From NCBI GenBank assembly GCA_014058105.1, contig JACGCM010000715.1:558001-622000 (forward strand): a stretch of DNA of 64,000 bases. The letters run 5' to 3'. This DNA comes from Kingdonia uniflora (Eukaryota; Streptophyta; Magnoliopsida; Ranunculales; Circaeasteraceae). A model generated the notes under the pieces. It worked only from the letters and a program-made list of their open reading frames with translations. It was not told where the DNA came from and searched no databases. Made by a program: the position numbers and the translations under genes. The number at the start of each line of letters is the position of its first letter. The stretch's first letter is position 1. This document shows, piece after piece, positions 1 to 10,329 of the stretch.

Positions 1-74
1 GTACCCAAAATTAAATATAATGGACGACTAAAATACATGTTCATATATATTAAAAATCTCATAATTTCGTGCTC

Positions 75-275
75 ATCACAAACAATGATATATTGGAAAC
101 AAACAAATGAGAAATTCTTTGTGCTCAAATGACCATTCATAAGCAAACAATGATATAATAGAAATAAGCAAATGAGAAATTCTTTGTGAACCAATGACAG
201 TTCAGAAGTAAATAATAATATAATAAAAACAAACAAATGAAAAATTCTTTTTAAACAAATGATAGTTATAATTAG
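75..275. repeat. 3-copy 65-bp minisatellite
   Basis: Three head-to-tail copies start near 81, 146 and 211 with a constant 65-bp spacing. Each holds an AA(C/T)AATGATA-like start and a (C)AAATGARAAATTCTTT core, and the third copy is the most diverged. It lies beyond the 3' end of the minus-strand MULE transposase. The rest of 1-522 is AT-rich and I see no gene in it. Confidence 0.75.
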
Positions 276-522
276 ATAAATGATGATTTTATCAAAACTG
301 ACGATAAAGATCATACAAAGAAATGATACATAGAGTACCCAAAATCATTAGCGTAAACTAATTGTAACATCTTCATCTGGGATGATAGGTGGCTCAGTGC
401 TCGTCATAAAAGACGGTACAATTGTCAGATGTATATTGTCGTCGGATGAGATTGCCAGAAGCTTACAAGAATGACGATTGTGTTTATTTTTTTACACATA
501 CTGCAAAATCTTAATTTGGTGA

Positions 523-1130
523 TCAGACCAAGAATTTTTTCCCTTCTCTTTCTTTACGTGCGAGGACGACTGGCTTGAACTGTTGGTATAGGAACACGAA
601 AACGTGGATCAGTTTTATAATTTTCCACTGCCCAATTCCTCTGATAGGAATCCATATCAGTTTATAAGCATCCTTGTATATATCATTTGTAAAGTACTCA
701 TAGACACATGTAGTTGGATCAACATTAGCAAGACCGAGAGCGCGTACTCCGTGTTCACAAGGTATCCCCATCGTTTGCCACCAACGACAAGAACAAGTAC
801 CATCTTCAATATTTACTAAATCGGTTCTGCCATAACTAATCATCTGAAAATGGTGGCATGATGTACGAACCCTGCAGGTTAGTGAATCTGTCACAAACTT
901 TTTACTTTCGTAGTGATTCATAGCCCATGGCATTAAGCAAGGTTGACTCTTCTCAGCTTCCTCCCTATACGTGTAGGATATTTTTGAATAGATTCTACGC
1001 AATTCCTCAATAAACACAAGAATAGGAAGATCTCTAATTTTCAAAATAACGTTATTCCAACTCTCGACATGATTAGTATAAGTCACTCCGTATCTAAACA
1101 AATGACAAACAATTGAAATCAAATGGCAAA
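523..1130 (-). pseudogene. MULE transposase, C-terminal SWIM zinc-finger exon (broken)
   Basis: This is the C-terminal part of a Mutator-like (mudrA/FAR1-type) transposase, a nuclear DNA-binding cut-and-paste enzyme. The frame shows the SWIM zinc-finger signature CSCRWWQTMGIPCEHGVRAL (CxC...CxH) preceded by the usual SYTYREEAEK-like linker. The basic tail after the SWIM finger continues only in another frame, so there is a frameshift near 650. The preceding exon lies at 1354-1938, and the roughly 220 bp between them look intronic and carry CAAATGACA-type motifs. The family assignment is firm; the gene is non-functional because of the frameshift and stops. Confidence 0.85.
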
Positions 1131-1353
1131 TTCGAATAACCTGATTACAAATGAAAACACAACAACTGCAAAAGGAATAATAATGAACTAAGGATAAATA
1201 ATGGAAAAATAATAATAAATAATTATACAAATGGTGTAATGATGACTATTCCTGAAATAACAAATGACAAGATGATCAATAAAGAATGATAACTTGCCTA
1301 CTCATTAGAATGTATAGATTAGACCATATTTCCTTTGGAATACCTAATATGTA

Positions 1354-1938
1354 TTAGAGACCCACTGGATCTGTATTTCGGATAGTATTCATGTATTTAT
1401 CAAAATTAATGTTGGTGAATGCCTCTACTGCCATCCTAAATATGATACTCGTGCTTTCGAGGGTAATTTTAATGTTGTTTGATATGTAGAAGGCACAAAA
1501 TGTATGGATTGCAAAAGGAAATGCCTTGGGTATAACAATTATTATTCGGCTATTCCTGTCAGAGATGATGACGAATCGAGTGTCATAGCCATAAAAATTA
1601 GACCCAAACATCTCCTGGAAGTATGTCCAACTTTCGATGGTCTCCGAGTCTATTACTGAAAATGCAAGTAGAAAAATATGATTGTTTGGGTCAATGGCGA
1701 TGGTTGCTAGCAGAGTCTTATGATATTTCCCTTTCAAAAAAGTTTTGTCAATCACAACAACGGGTTTCAATAGTTTATTAGTTTTTTTGGGAGGACCAAA
1801 ACACCAAAAACACCTTGTGAATCTCTTATCCTTACAACTCGTAGTTTGTATGTTAAACACCAAATCTGGGTCAACCAACCTTACTTCCGCAAAGTAGTTT
1901 GTAAGTAGTTGGTATGCGTGCTCAAAGCAGCCTCGCAT
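1354..1938 (-). pseudogene. MULE transposase catalytic core (DDE) exon
   Basis: This encodes the central MULE transposase domain. Recognisable blocks in order are VVVIDKTFLKGKYHKTLL with the first catalytic Asp, a hydrophobic ATIAIDPNNHIFLLAFSVID strand pair, ESWTYF, and VIISDRNSRI with the second Asp, followed by the HTFCAFYISNNIK segment typical of the family just after the second Asp. The segment ends at a stop after about 194 residues, short of the region expected to supply the last acidic residue. The exon begins at an ATG/splice boundary next to a motif-rich intron (1940-2044). It is one gene with the SWIM exon downstream and the MuDR N-terminal exon upstream. Confidence 0.88.
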
Positions 1939-2044
1939 CTGAAATAATTACGTAGATCAAATGATAAACATTCAAATTCAAATGGGAAACATCAAAGTAC
2001 AAATGACAGGTATGAGGGAACAAATGACATATAAGATGATGATA

Positions 2045-2531
2045 CCTCCATGTGGGCTTTTGCTTTTGCACCCCAGGCAAGATTGTATGTTACATCAATT
2101 TTGCAATTAATTTGTATATCATCAATAATTTTGGAAGGTCTGTAGTTTAGGTCTTTTTGCAGTTTTTGCTTGATTATAGAAGTAACTCATCTACTAGACG
2201 CCGCCTTATACGTGTTCCCACCATTAATTTCTACTCGGATGTATGTATGCACGGAGTAATAAGTACTTATTCTAAATAGGGTAGAACCGAGCAACCTTCT
2301 CGCAAAAATCTGCCAAGAGAATTTATGACCTTTGTAACGTACTACGATTTTATATTCGTTGCTCAGAGCGTGCTCAAGATTGAACTTGTTTACAACTGCA
2401 TAAGCTCTTATGTGATTCTTGAGTACAATCCTATCTCGATATAGATCATCAATGTTAAACTCTTTACTGAAGTCATAAAGATCCTTCATGTATGTAGCAG
2501 ATTTGAACTGAAAATCCACGAGATCGTTCAC
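2045..2531 (-). pseudogene. MULE transposase, MuDR N-terminal DNA-binding domain
   Basis: Residues of 2531-2187 match the plant MuDR N-terminal domain: a KNHIRAYAVVNKFNLE block, then YKIVVRYKGHKFSWQIFARR and STLFRISTYYSVHTY, corresponding to the family pattern of a Cys-rich DNA-binding region followed by 'W-I-A-R...F-I...HTC'. Here the family Cys before W is replaced (HKFSW). Past a stop at 2187 the same protein resumes in another frame at 2186-2045 (RPSKIIDDIQ...YNLAWGAKAKA), the helix-turn-helix-like block between MuDR and the transposase core. The gene is broken. Confidence 0.85.
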
Positions 2532-2672
2532 CTGTTTGGGCTGTGGCCCAAATCAAAATTTAGCTAAACAAATAAGAAATATTCTTCTTAGCATGATACA
2601 AATTTGATAAGAAATGTTAAAACACGCATCACAAATGACAAATTCTATGAGCTTATCTAAAGGTTCAGTATG

Positions 2673-3124
2673 TCAAATGATAAGTTCAGGTTCAATTGAA
2701 AGATGAACATTAGTTAACATAGGTTCATTTGAAAGAGGAACATCAGTAGGGATAATTCGAAAAAAATTATTTGATTGAGGAACATTAGTTAACATAGGTT
2801 CATTTGAGTGATAAATATTTGATTGAGGAATACTAGGTTCATTTGAGGGAGGAAGATCAGTACAAATAGTTTTAAAAGAATCATTTGATTGAGGAACATT
2901 ATCATCATTCGCTAAAGGTTCAAACCTACGTGGATCAAGCCCTCTGCCATTTGTTTCAGGGCAACCCCTGTATTCAGGTTCAGAATTAGGAAATGATTTA
3001 TGATGCAAAGGTCTCCCCGCTTTGGTGGTGGATTACCCTTTACCTGAACAAGTATTTTTGGTGGTGGACAACGCTTTACCTGAAGAACATAAATTAAAAA
3101 TAAAGTTTTGGGAGCCCATAACAA
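2673..3124 (-). pseudogene. Low-complexity N-terminal region of the MULE gene
   Basis: A minus-strand frame at 3008-2673 encodes a repetitive Ser/Asn/Pro-rich stretch with two to three near copies of SNEPMLTNVPQSN-like units. DNA repeats of GTTAACATAGGTTCATTTGA type are visible at about 2714 and 2793. Acidic or low-complexity leaders of this kind often precede the MuDR domain in plant MULEs, so I infer it is the N-terminus of the same broken gene. No domain is recognised. Confidence 0.45.
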
Positions 3125-3760
3125 TCCATATGTGAAAGGGTATACCGGGATTGCTTTTATGCATATTGATCATTAGATAAAGTCCTGGACTGATAAAATT
3201 GCGCATGCATAACCAAAGATGAAGTTGTACAACTTACAGTCCTTACGGTGGATTTCGCTTGTTTCTTCAAGGAGTGTAACAAAATCTTCATATGATGAAT
3301 ACACTCTTAGTGAGGTAAGTTTCGTACATCCTCCAATAAAACTAATGATTGATCTGATCTTTGGACGTACGATATCATCCCTAAAATGAATAATGGTATA
3401 AGCAGAACTCCATCCATCCCTGAAATAAATGATATAAATAAACAATTCCGGCGATAAAGATGCAGAAAATAAATAGGATAAATAAGAATAAAATTGATAA
3501 CGAAGTAGAAGACAAATGATATAAAACTCAACTCCAGCAATCCCTCAAACAAATGATAGGAATCCTAAAATAAATGATATCAATGAACAATTCTGGTGAT
3601 ATTGTAGATAATAAATACTAAAAATGACATAAGAAAAATGGCAAATAATAAAGTAGCAGAAGACAAATGATAAAGTAGTAAAAGAAAAATAATTATGTAC
3701 AAAGTGTATCGTCTTGCATAGCATTTTTCTTAAAAAAACCATCAAATCATGATGCGGGTA
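3125..3760 (-). other. Intron/5' region rich in CAAATGATA motifs
   Basis: No coding domain is recognised. The stretch contains many CAAATGATA/AAATGACA words (TATCATTTG on the sense strand of the MULE gene), as do the introns downstream. A unit with AAATAAATGATATMAATRAACAATT occurs twice, near 3423 and 3570. It probably holds introns and small exons of the decayed MULE gene. Confidence 0.5.
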
Positions 3761-4012
3761 CACAGTTAGAGATGATGGATACAGAGTTAGAGATGATATT
3801 TACTATAACGGTTACTTCAATGGTCAAAGAGAAGGATAACAATGATCTTTAGCAACGAGAATAACCTAGGATATCAACGATCTTTTTCTCCCCAATAACC
3901 TTTGTGTGAGAACTTTAGCCAATGCACAACGATAGTTGGAACACTTGGTACATGAAGGAGAGAAACAGTGCATTATTAAGAATCTGTTTTTATTTTTGTA
4001 GAAGCGTTGTTG

Positions 4013-4045
4013 TTGAAGAAGAAGAAGAAGAAGAAAAAGAAGAAA
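4013..4045. repeat. (GAA)n microsatellite
   Basis: A GAAGAAGAAGAAGAAGAA run is interrupted once by GAAAAAGAA. It lies upstream (minus sense) of the MULE gene. The flanks at 3761-4012 hold no recognisable gene. Confidence 0.8.
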
Positions 4046-4117
4046 CTTTAAAAAAAAATTAAGATTGGTAGTTTATTTTGGGGGGAATCTTCCATCTTAT
4101 TACTGTTCTTATTACTT

Positions 4118-4313
4118 TAGCAGATTAAACTACTCATCAACTTTAGTTGGGATAGTTTCTTATTTTTTATGTATTATTTCTCATTTGTTTTGCGAGAACT
4201 TTGTCATTCGTTTAGAAATCTTTGTAATTGTTTTGTTATAGCTTTGTCATTTGTTTAGTAATCTTCGTGAGTTGGTAGATTTATTATTGTAGTAGATTAG
4301 ACTACTCATCAAC
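4118..4313. repeat. 24-bp direct repeat pair around plus-polarity TCATTTGTTT motifs
   Basis: TAGYAGATTARACTACTCATCAAC occurs at 4118-4141 and 4290-4313 with two differences. Between them are TCATTTGTTTTG, TCATTCGTTTAG and TCATTTGTTTAG, the same motif as in the MULE introns but now in plus-strand polarity. The stretch 4314-4500 has no recognisable feature. Confidence 0.6.
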
Positions 4314-4499
4314 ATTTAATGTTAGAGAATAAGGGGTAGCAACTAGGGGGTAGTAGGTGGGACCATTATCGATTTATTAATTTTAGTATCGATTTTGGAT
4401 GAAGCTTGCCAAAGTATCGATTTTGTAAAGTTGGCATAAAGTAGTATTTATTCTCATAATTTCCAAATTTAAAGCACTCCCAAAAGGGGATAAGAGAAT

Positions 4500-6115
4500 A
4501 AAAAATACAAGGATTAGGCCATAAGGCCTAAACATAAACTAGTCAAAATGAAAATAATGTCTATGGGGGTCCTCAATTTCATGTAAGAATTGAGACCTAC
4601 CAACAAAACTCTCATTTATACCCTTTTGAAGAAGACTGCCTCTTTAAGATAAACCATCTGTACTGAAATTTCCTTCTCTCCAAGTAGAAGAGTATCTAAC
4701 TTTTTAAAATCGTATCTCACATTTTCTCTAATTTGCAAGAATCACTTAAGGAACATTATTTGTTTGAAAAGCATGGATAGAATCAGCCTCCAGCACCTAT
4801 TCATTCCAAGAAATCTCCCAACCCAGATCTGCTGCCATATTCATCCCATCAACCATTGCATGACACTCAGTAGCAAAGCAAGAGACAGTGCCCAAACCAT
4901 GAGATAAAGCACCAAGCATTGTTCCTTCCCAATATCTCACAATGGCACCACTACCACCAACACCTAAATTTCCCAGAGAATCCCCATCTGTAATAATTTT
5001 AACTTCACCCTGGTTAGGCAACACCTATTGGAAACTTTTCACTCTAGGATCTTTCCCCCAAATAGGTTTAAAATGTATAACCAAAAGAAAACCCTTTAGA
5101 GAGAATACTAGCATTTTGAATAGCAGAAAGAACAAACCTTTTCAGCTTTTTTTGTCAGACTAAAAATATTCATTAATGATGATAGAATTCCCGGACATCC
5201 AAAGAGCATTTAGAACTTCCCAAATAGCAATAATCCAGAGATCTTTTAATTGTTGGCTAAAAGAAACAGCTTTTATCCGCATACAATGGAGCTTCAACTG
5301 AACAGAAGATGTCTGAAAGAGAGCAAAATCCATATCCATATTCTAACAACCACACCACATTCCCAGAAAAGATGTTGTATGGACTCATAATGATCTTGAC
5401 ATATACTGCATCTAGAAACCATAGAAAATCCTCTCTTTACAAAGAACTCATCAGTAGTAAGAAAATTATAGAAAAATTTCCAAACAAGAACAGAGATTCT
5501 TGGATGAATGCACCTTCTCCAGAAAAACCTAGTCCACCAAGTAGCACGCCTCCTTTCTCTGATGGTCAGAAAAGATAATTTACAAGAGAAAACTCATTTG
5601 GGGTTAGATGTCCAAACCCTAAGATCATCAAACTCAGAGTTGCAATGAATAATAGAAGGGTCCATATTTACTTTGTTCAGAATCTGCAACTGCTCATAAT
5701 TAAAATTCCAAAACCCCCATGATCAATAATAGAAGAGAACTTGAGAGAAATCTTTTTCCAATTCATCTCATCCGGAAGAAGATTCTTTATGGCACCACAC
5801 TCAGACCAATCATCTTTCCTGGCATCAATCAAATTGCCTTTGCTAATCACCCAGCCACTATGATTAAAAACTTCCACCATAGCTTTAAAGATTCATTTCC
5901 TAACAGAAGAGCCTTTACTATAGCTAATGATCTCACCATGCTTAGTAAAGAACTTTACTCTCATGAAGTGGGCCCACTCATGATTAGAGGTGAGAATAAT
6001 CCAAACCTGCTTCATCAACATATTCAAATTTACTTCCTTCATATCCACAATAGTTGGGTAGGTGAATTCACACAAAAGCTAGGTGGATTCAATCCACCCC
6101 AAAGCAGCTAGCCAA
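4500..6115 (-). pseudogene. LINE (non-LTR retrotransposon) 3' half: RT end, zf-RVT, RNase H
   Basis: Read on the minus strand, three LINE blocks appear in the canonical order. At 6075-5677 is the C-terminal end of reverse transcriptase (WAHFMRVKFFTKHGEII, then NHSGWVISKGNLIDARKDDW). At about 5640-5160 is the zf-RVT region (FDDLRVWTSNPK, RCSICQDHYESIQHLFWECG) with in-frame stops. At 5024-4797 is the RNase H-like domain (DGDSLGNLGVGGSGAIVRYW, ATECHAM). Frames shift between blocks. The 5' boundary is abrupt near 6115, where the flank of the PMD element begins. Endonuclease and RT palm are absent, so this is a dead fragment. Confidence 0.85.
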
Positions 6116-6138
6116 AAAATCAAGGTGAATATTATCCA

Positions 6139-6157
6139 CCGCAGTTCTGAACTGCGG
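6139..6157. repeat. Perfect 9-bp-arm palindrome, outer left of PMD unit
   Basis: CCGCAGTTC-T-GAACTGCGG is a perfect inverted repeat with one central base. Related copies follow at 6220-6233 (CAGTTTAGAACTGC) and 6294-6308 (GCAGTTCAGAACTGC), and one lies on the far side of the PMD pseudogene at 8869-8881. Confidence 0.85.
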
Positions 6158-6293
6158 GGCACAACCTGCATCCCAGATTAAGCCATATCTCAACATCCTA
6201 AACGTTCAATCCACACGCACAGTTTAGAACTGCAGGGATGGAGAACCAATCAGATTAAGCCACGTAATTATTATTATTTAAAATTAATGCCGC

Positions 6294-6323
6294 GCAGTTC
6301 AGAACTGCATGGCAAGAGCCTGC
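6294..6323 (+). repeat. Left arm of inverted repeat bracketing the PMD pseudogene
   Basis: The GCAGTTCAGAACTGC palindrome is followed by ATGGCAAGAGCCTGCAT. The reverse complement of 8852-8881 reads AGTTCTGAACTGC, then a short spacer, then GCAAGAGCCTG. The two sites are therefore an imperfect inverted repeat about 30 bp long and 2.6 kb apart, resembling terminal or subterminal repeats of a mobile unit. Confidence 0.6.
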
Positions 6324-6470
6324 ATGAATTGCCTTTGAATTGCAACAATCTTTTTCTTATATTGCTAAAGTATTGCTTCTAGTTTAAACACCCAAACTCA
6401 ACTTATTTCTCAAGTTTCCCAACCCCCACCTTTTCCCTAGTAATTCAAGGCTATTATCCAAAGATTAACA

Positions 6471-8400
6471 ATGTCAGGAGAGCTTAGTCATGCTATTCCC
6501 AAAACAAGACTTAGGCCAAGCTTCGAAGTTAAATGAAGGGGGAAAGAATTGGTCACGAATATGTGATCGTTACACCTTACGGAAAATGATCCCGCCCCAA
6601 CCCTCGAGGATTTGTACCGAATGGATATTCTCTCGAACAACTAGGTCCACATTTCCATTAGATCGAAAGAATTGTCGGTAAGTTTTTTGTGTAAAATTTA
6701 TGTATTATTAACGTTATTTGTCAAATGTTCGACGAAATACTCGAATAAAAATTTAATATGATAATGTGTTATTTTTGCAGAACCGAGATGAAATATAATA
6801 TAGGGGATTACTAGATAAGGTATTAAAGTAGTACCAATAGATTATCAGGTATCCTACGTTGATGAGGTTGGTCGACAATATGGGTTTCAAAGAGTTTTTA
6901 GGGATTAAGGCAGGAAACTTGGATAACCATTTAATTCATTCTCTCGTGGAATGGTGGTGGCCTTCCACCCATACTTTTCAATTCCCTTACGGGGAACTTG
7001 GCGTTACGCCGTTAGACTTCGTCATGCTAATGGGATTATATTTTAAGGTGGGCCTCGAACTCCCGTACGATGATAAGTACTCAATGTTCAAAAAAGCACA
7101 AATGATGTTCCCCAGAATCACAACCAATGACATCAGGTACGGTAATATCACTCTAGCTTATTTGAAAACCTAGGAAAAAGCTTTAAATCCTGAAACCAAC
7201 AATTACATCCAAGACATGGATATTGTGCATGCGAGGGCATTTATTGTATATATGATGGGTAATATCTTCTTCTCAAATGCTAGCACCTCTTTACCAGTCG
7301 ATTATCTTATAGCTTTGACAAACCACCATATTCTAGGTATGTCGAGGTTCAACTGGGGCACTTCGATCATGGCAGCTTTGCATCGGGGACTAGATGAAAT
7401 CTCAATTCTAAAGAGTGGGAAAGGGAAGAAATCAATCACAGGCTTCTATGCTCTGTTGGAGTTCTGGCTCTTTGAATACTGTCGCGCTGGAATGTATCTA
7501 GTGAAGGCGAACAACTTTAACCATGTTTATCCTCATATGGGTGCGTGGAGAGATGAAAGGGCTAGTACTAGGTCTGAAATCCTTCATTCTTTTACTGTGA
7601 TAAGTAAAATAATAGAATGGAAGGACATAACCAACAAAGATTGGCAACCATGGGCGAGGTCTAGAAAAACAATCCGTCTAGATGTAAGAGTTGTCAAAGA
7701 TCTTAGTGAAAGAAAGGTTCCATTAGTTTCAGTCCCATATGGGAATGGTACTCTTTAGTATTTAAGAGACCGGTATATGCGTCAGAACATTGGGCATGAT
7801 AGTGTTCTCTATGACCCTCCACAAGAGATTATGGAATTTCCGCAGTACGATCGTGAGTTTTATCAGGGACTGAAAGAGGTGGACTTCTATGATGGACACA
7901 ATTATATTATTGTTGACATGGATTACATGATATTTTGGCATTTGGCTAACCCAAATCCTAAGATCGGTTGTAGCTTAGTGAAGAGGCCCAGGAATATATA
8001 GATGGTCAGGCGTGATCTAGAGAGTCCCGATGTTGCTCTGCCACCTACTTTGAATTTAGCCACGTCTTCTTAGGTACAAAACTATGGTGTTGAGGCATAC
8101 GGCGAGGAAGTGGGGGATATGGGATGGTTTATAGAAATGGCAGGAAGCAATGGACAACGTAGATGGCTATAGATTTTGACCCAGTAGGTACCGCACCCAT
8201 GTCCACCTAACTATAGCGTGGATGACTTGTAGCATCAAAACCAAGGAATGCGATATATGACATATAAAGATTCGAGGCAATACATTTAACGCACAGAAGA
8301 GTTAGAAGAATAGTTGTGCTGGTCACAAGAAATTATTCGAGTCGCGGGAGAGAGACAAGCTAATATGTCTATCAACTATCAGACAGAGCCAGAAGTCTAA
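6471..8400 (+). pseudogene. Plant mobile domain (PMD, aminotransferase-like) protein pseudogene
   Basis: PMD proteins are TE-derived plant proteins often annotated as 'serine/threonine phosphatase 7 long form homolog'. Exon 1 runs 6471-6677 and ends at a GTAAGT donor. A phase-0 intron ends at the TTTTTGCAG acceptor at 6780. Exon 2 stays in one frame from 6781 to TAA 8398. Signature blocks are LIHSLVEWWWPSTHTFQFPY, GELGVTPLDFVMLMGL and LLEFWLFEYC, then a tail ending near QTEPEV. The frame is interrupted by in-frame TAG at 6642, 6829, 6838, 7171, 7756, 7999, 8071, 8170, 8185, 8230 and 8311, TGA at 6534 and 6564, and TAA at 6796 and 8287. No frameshift is needed. It is clearly dead, yet the protein alignment remains good, so decay has been by point mutation. 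Confidence 0.85.
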
Positions 8401-8848
8401 TGTACCAATGAGGAAAGTCTCACATGTAGCAGACACGCCTGCCACACGAAGAGAGGCCATCCCACTTAGGCTATAAAACCATTTACATTTTGTTTAGTTT
8501 AAACTATAGAGTTTATGTTATGTTTTCAAATGGAACTTTGATATCCTATGTTTAAACTATGTTTAATTGATTATGAATTATGTTTAAACTTGTGTTTGCT
8601 TCGAATACTAGGTTTTTTCAAGTATTTGAATGAAATTCCTTGTAGAGAAGAGTTGATAAAACAACTAATTTTAATAATGTTGCAATATAGGGAATATGTT
8701 TGATGAAATACCTAAACGAAAGAGGAGAAAAATAAAATTAAGTATGAAGAGATGGATACACAATAAAAGGCACATCAGGTGTTTGAGGAAATGCCTCAAA
8801 GAAAAATCACCAAAAAAAAATAAGTATAGAGAAGGGAAGCGAAGGTAA
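8401..8848. other. 3' flank of PMD unit, no gene seen
   Basis: This is AT-rich sequence after the PMD stop. Repeated GTTTAAACTAT/GTTTAAACT words lie at 8500-8600. I see no coding domain on either strand. Confidence 0.5.
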
Positions 8849-8881
8849 AAGTTACAGGCTCTTGCAGCGCAGTTCAGAACT
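8849..8881 (-). repeat. Right arm of inverted repeat bracketing the PMD pseudogene
   Basis: CAGGCTCTTGCAGCGCAGTT leads into CAGAACT. In reverse complement it matches 6294-6323, including the shared GCAAGAGCCTG. It is the only copy of the GCAGTTC palindrome found to the right of the PMD pseudogene. Confidence 0.6.
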
Positions 8882-9059
8882 CTCAACCGGGGAATCAATA
8901 TTTTTTATTTCAAACCGATTTTGCTACTGGAAGTTCGAGTACCAATCCGATGAGAGGTACATGGGGTTTAAATGATTTAAACCTCAATATATCACCGATT
9001 GTATCTCTGGTCATCTCTATAATTCTTAATCCAATTCTCATGAGAAGTAATACGTGTTG

Positions 9060-10180
9060 AAAGGCGAAACTTAAAAGAAAGACGACACCGACACCGACAC
9101 CTATTGTAGTTGAGGATGAAGTTGAGGTTGAGGATGAAGTTAATGATGATAAAAAATATACAGGAACTTAAAAAATTGGTCATCCAATGACTTCATGAAT
9201 CTCGCATGCGCCTGGTCACAAGTATTTCAAAACCACGCAACCACTAACATCCAAAAAGCCAAAACATTATGGTTCAAGGTGCGTGAAAAATTCAACTTAA
9301 TCTATAATGACCAATCGATGAGGCAATAATACAACGGTGTCAATTGCATGTATAAGGGGTGGCTCAATAAGGATTATTCGATTTTTAGAGGCATCATTTA
9401 AGACCTCGAAAGCCGACAGTTTACCGGTATTGGAACGAGTGACTTCGTAAGTATTTTTTTTTCATTTCATTAATTTTGTTAGGTAAATCGTACTCATTAG
9501 AACTTGAAACTTGATTTCTAGGAACGTATGGCATATGAAACATTCAAAAAAATACAAAAAATCCATTTATATTTGGGGAAGCTTACAAAGTTTTGGAGCA
9601 TTGCTCAAAATTGTCATAAATTAAAAGCATCAAGCAACCCGGCCACAACGTTGCTAGGAAATCAAATTTTAATGATAGCCCAGGTACTTCCAGCACCAAT
9701 CCCTCTACGCCTACTTTCGATACTCTAAATATTATAATTCTGAATGATTCAACCGACATAGATGCACCACTATATGTTTCTGGGGAAGTACAGCCGGACG
9801 GCAAAAAAAAATATAAGGCAAAAGAAGTGACAAAGTCAAGTATAGGTTTTTGGAAGAAGAAAATATTTAAGACGACAACATACATAATGGCGACATGGAA
9901 TGTGAGAGACGGGTAGAAGAAAGAGGAAAAGGAAGCTAGAGCTAGAGTACGAGAGGGACAAAAGTTGGCTAGAGAGACAGAGATTCAAAGGAGGCGTGAA
10001 GTGGAGCTAACAATAAATAAAGCTATCGAAGTACATTTGGTTAAGGTGATGACAACAGACACAACTAACTTACTTCCGGCACAAAGGCGTTGGATAAAGA
10101 AGTAAATTAAACTTTATTTGAAGAAGTTGAAGGAGTAGTGTCCAAGTGATGACGACATTTCGACTGATAAAGATTGATAT
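9060..10180 (+). pseudogene. PIF/Harbinger ORF1 (Myb/SANT-like, NAM-associated) pseudogene
   Basis: ORF1 of plant PIF/Harbinger transposons is a Myb-like DNA-binding partner of the transposase. Visible blocks are an acidic leader (VVEDEVEVEDEVNDD) and a SANT-like core in another frame from about 9190 (MNLACAWSQVFQNHATTN, then TLWFKVREKFN, CMYKGWLNKD). An intron of about 75 bp follows (donor near 9446, acceptor TTTCTAG at 9521). Exon 2 has AYETFKKI...NCHKLKASSNP, the usual second block. The C-terminal helix RRREVELTINKAIEV lies near 9990. Stops and frameshifts interrupt it. It converges on the transposase ORF on the other strand. Confidence 0.75.
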
Positions 10181-10329
10181 AATCCTTAGCATTAATAGTA
10201 GCTTTTAAGATCTATGTCATTTTAATATTTGAATAAAATTGTTATCAATCATAAGTATTTCAGAAAAGATACTTCAATCAAGTAGAGAAAATACATTACA
10301 ACTTCAACATAAAACAACAAATTTCTAAA

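Noticed and set aside
5719..6111. Plus-strand 130-codon ORF
   Set aside because: It is the reverse strand of LINE RT C-terminal sequence, which has clear family blocks on the minus strand.
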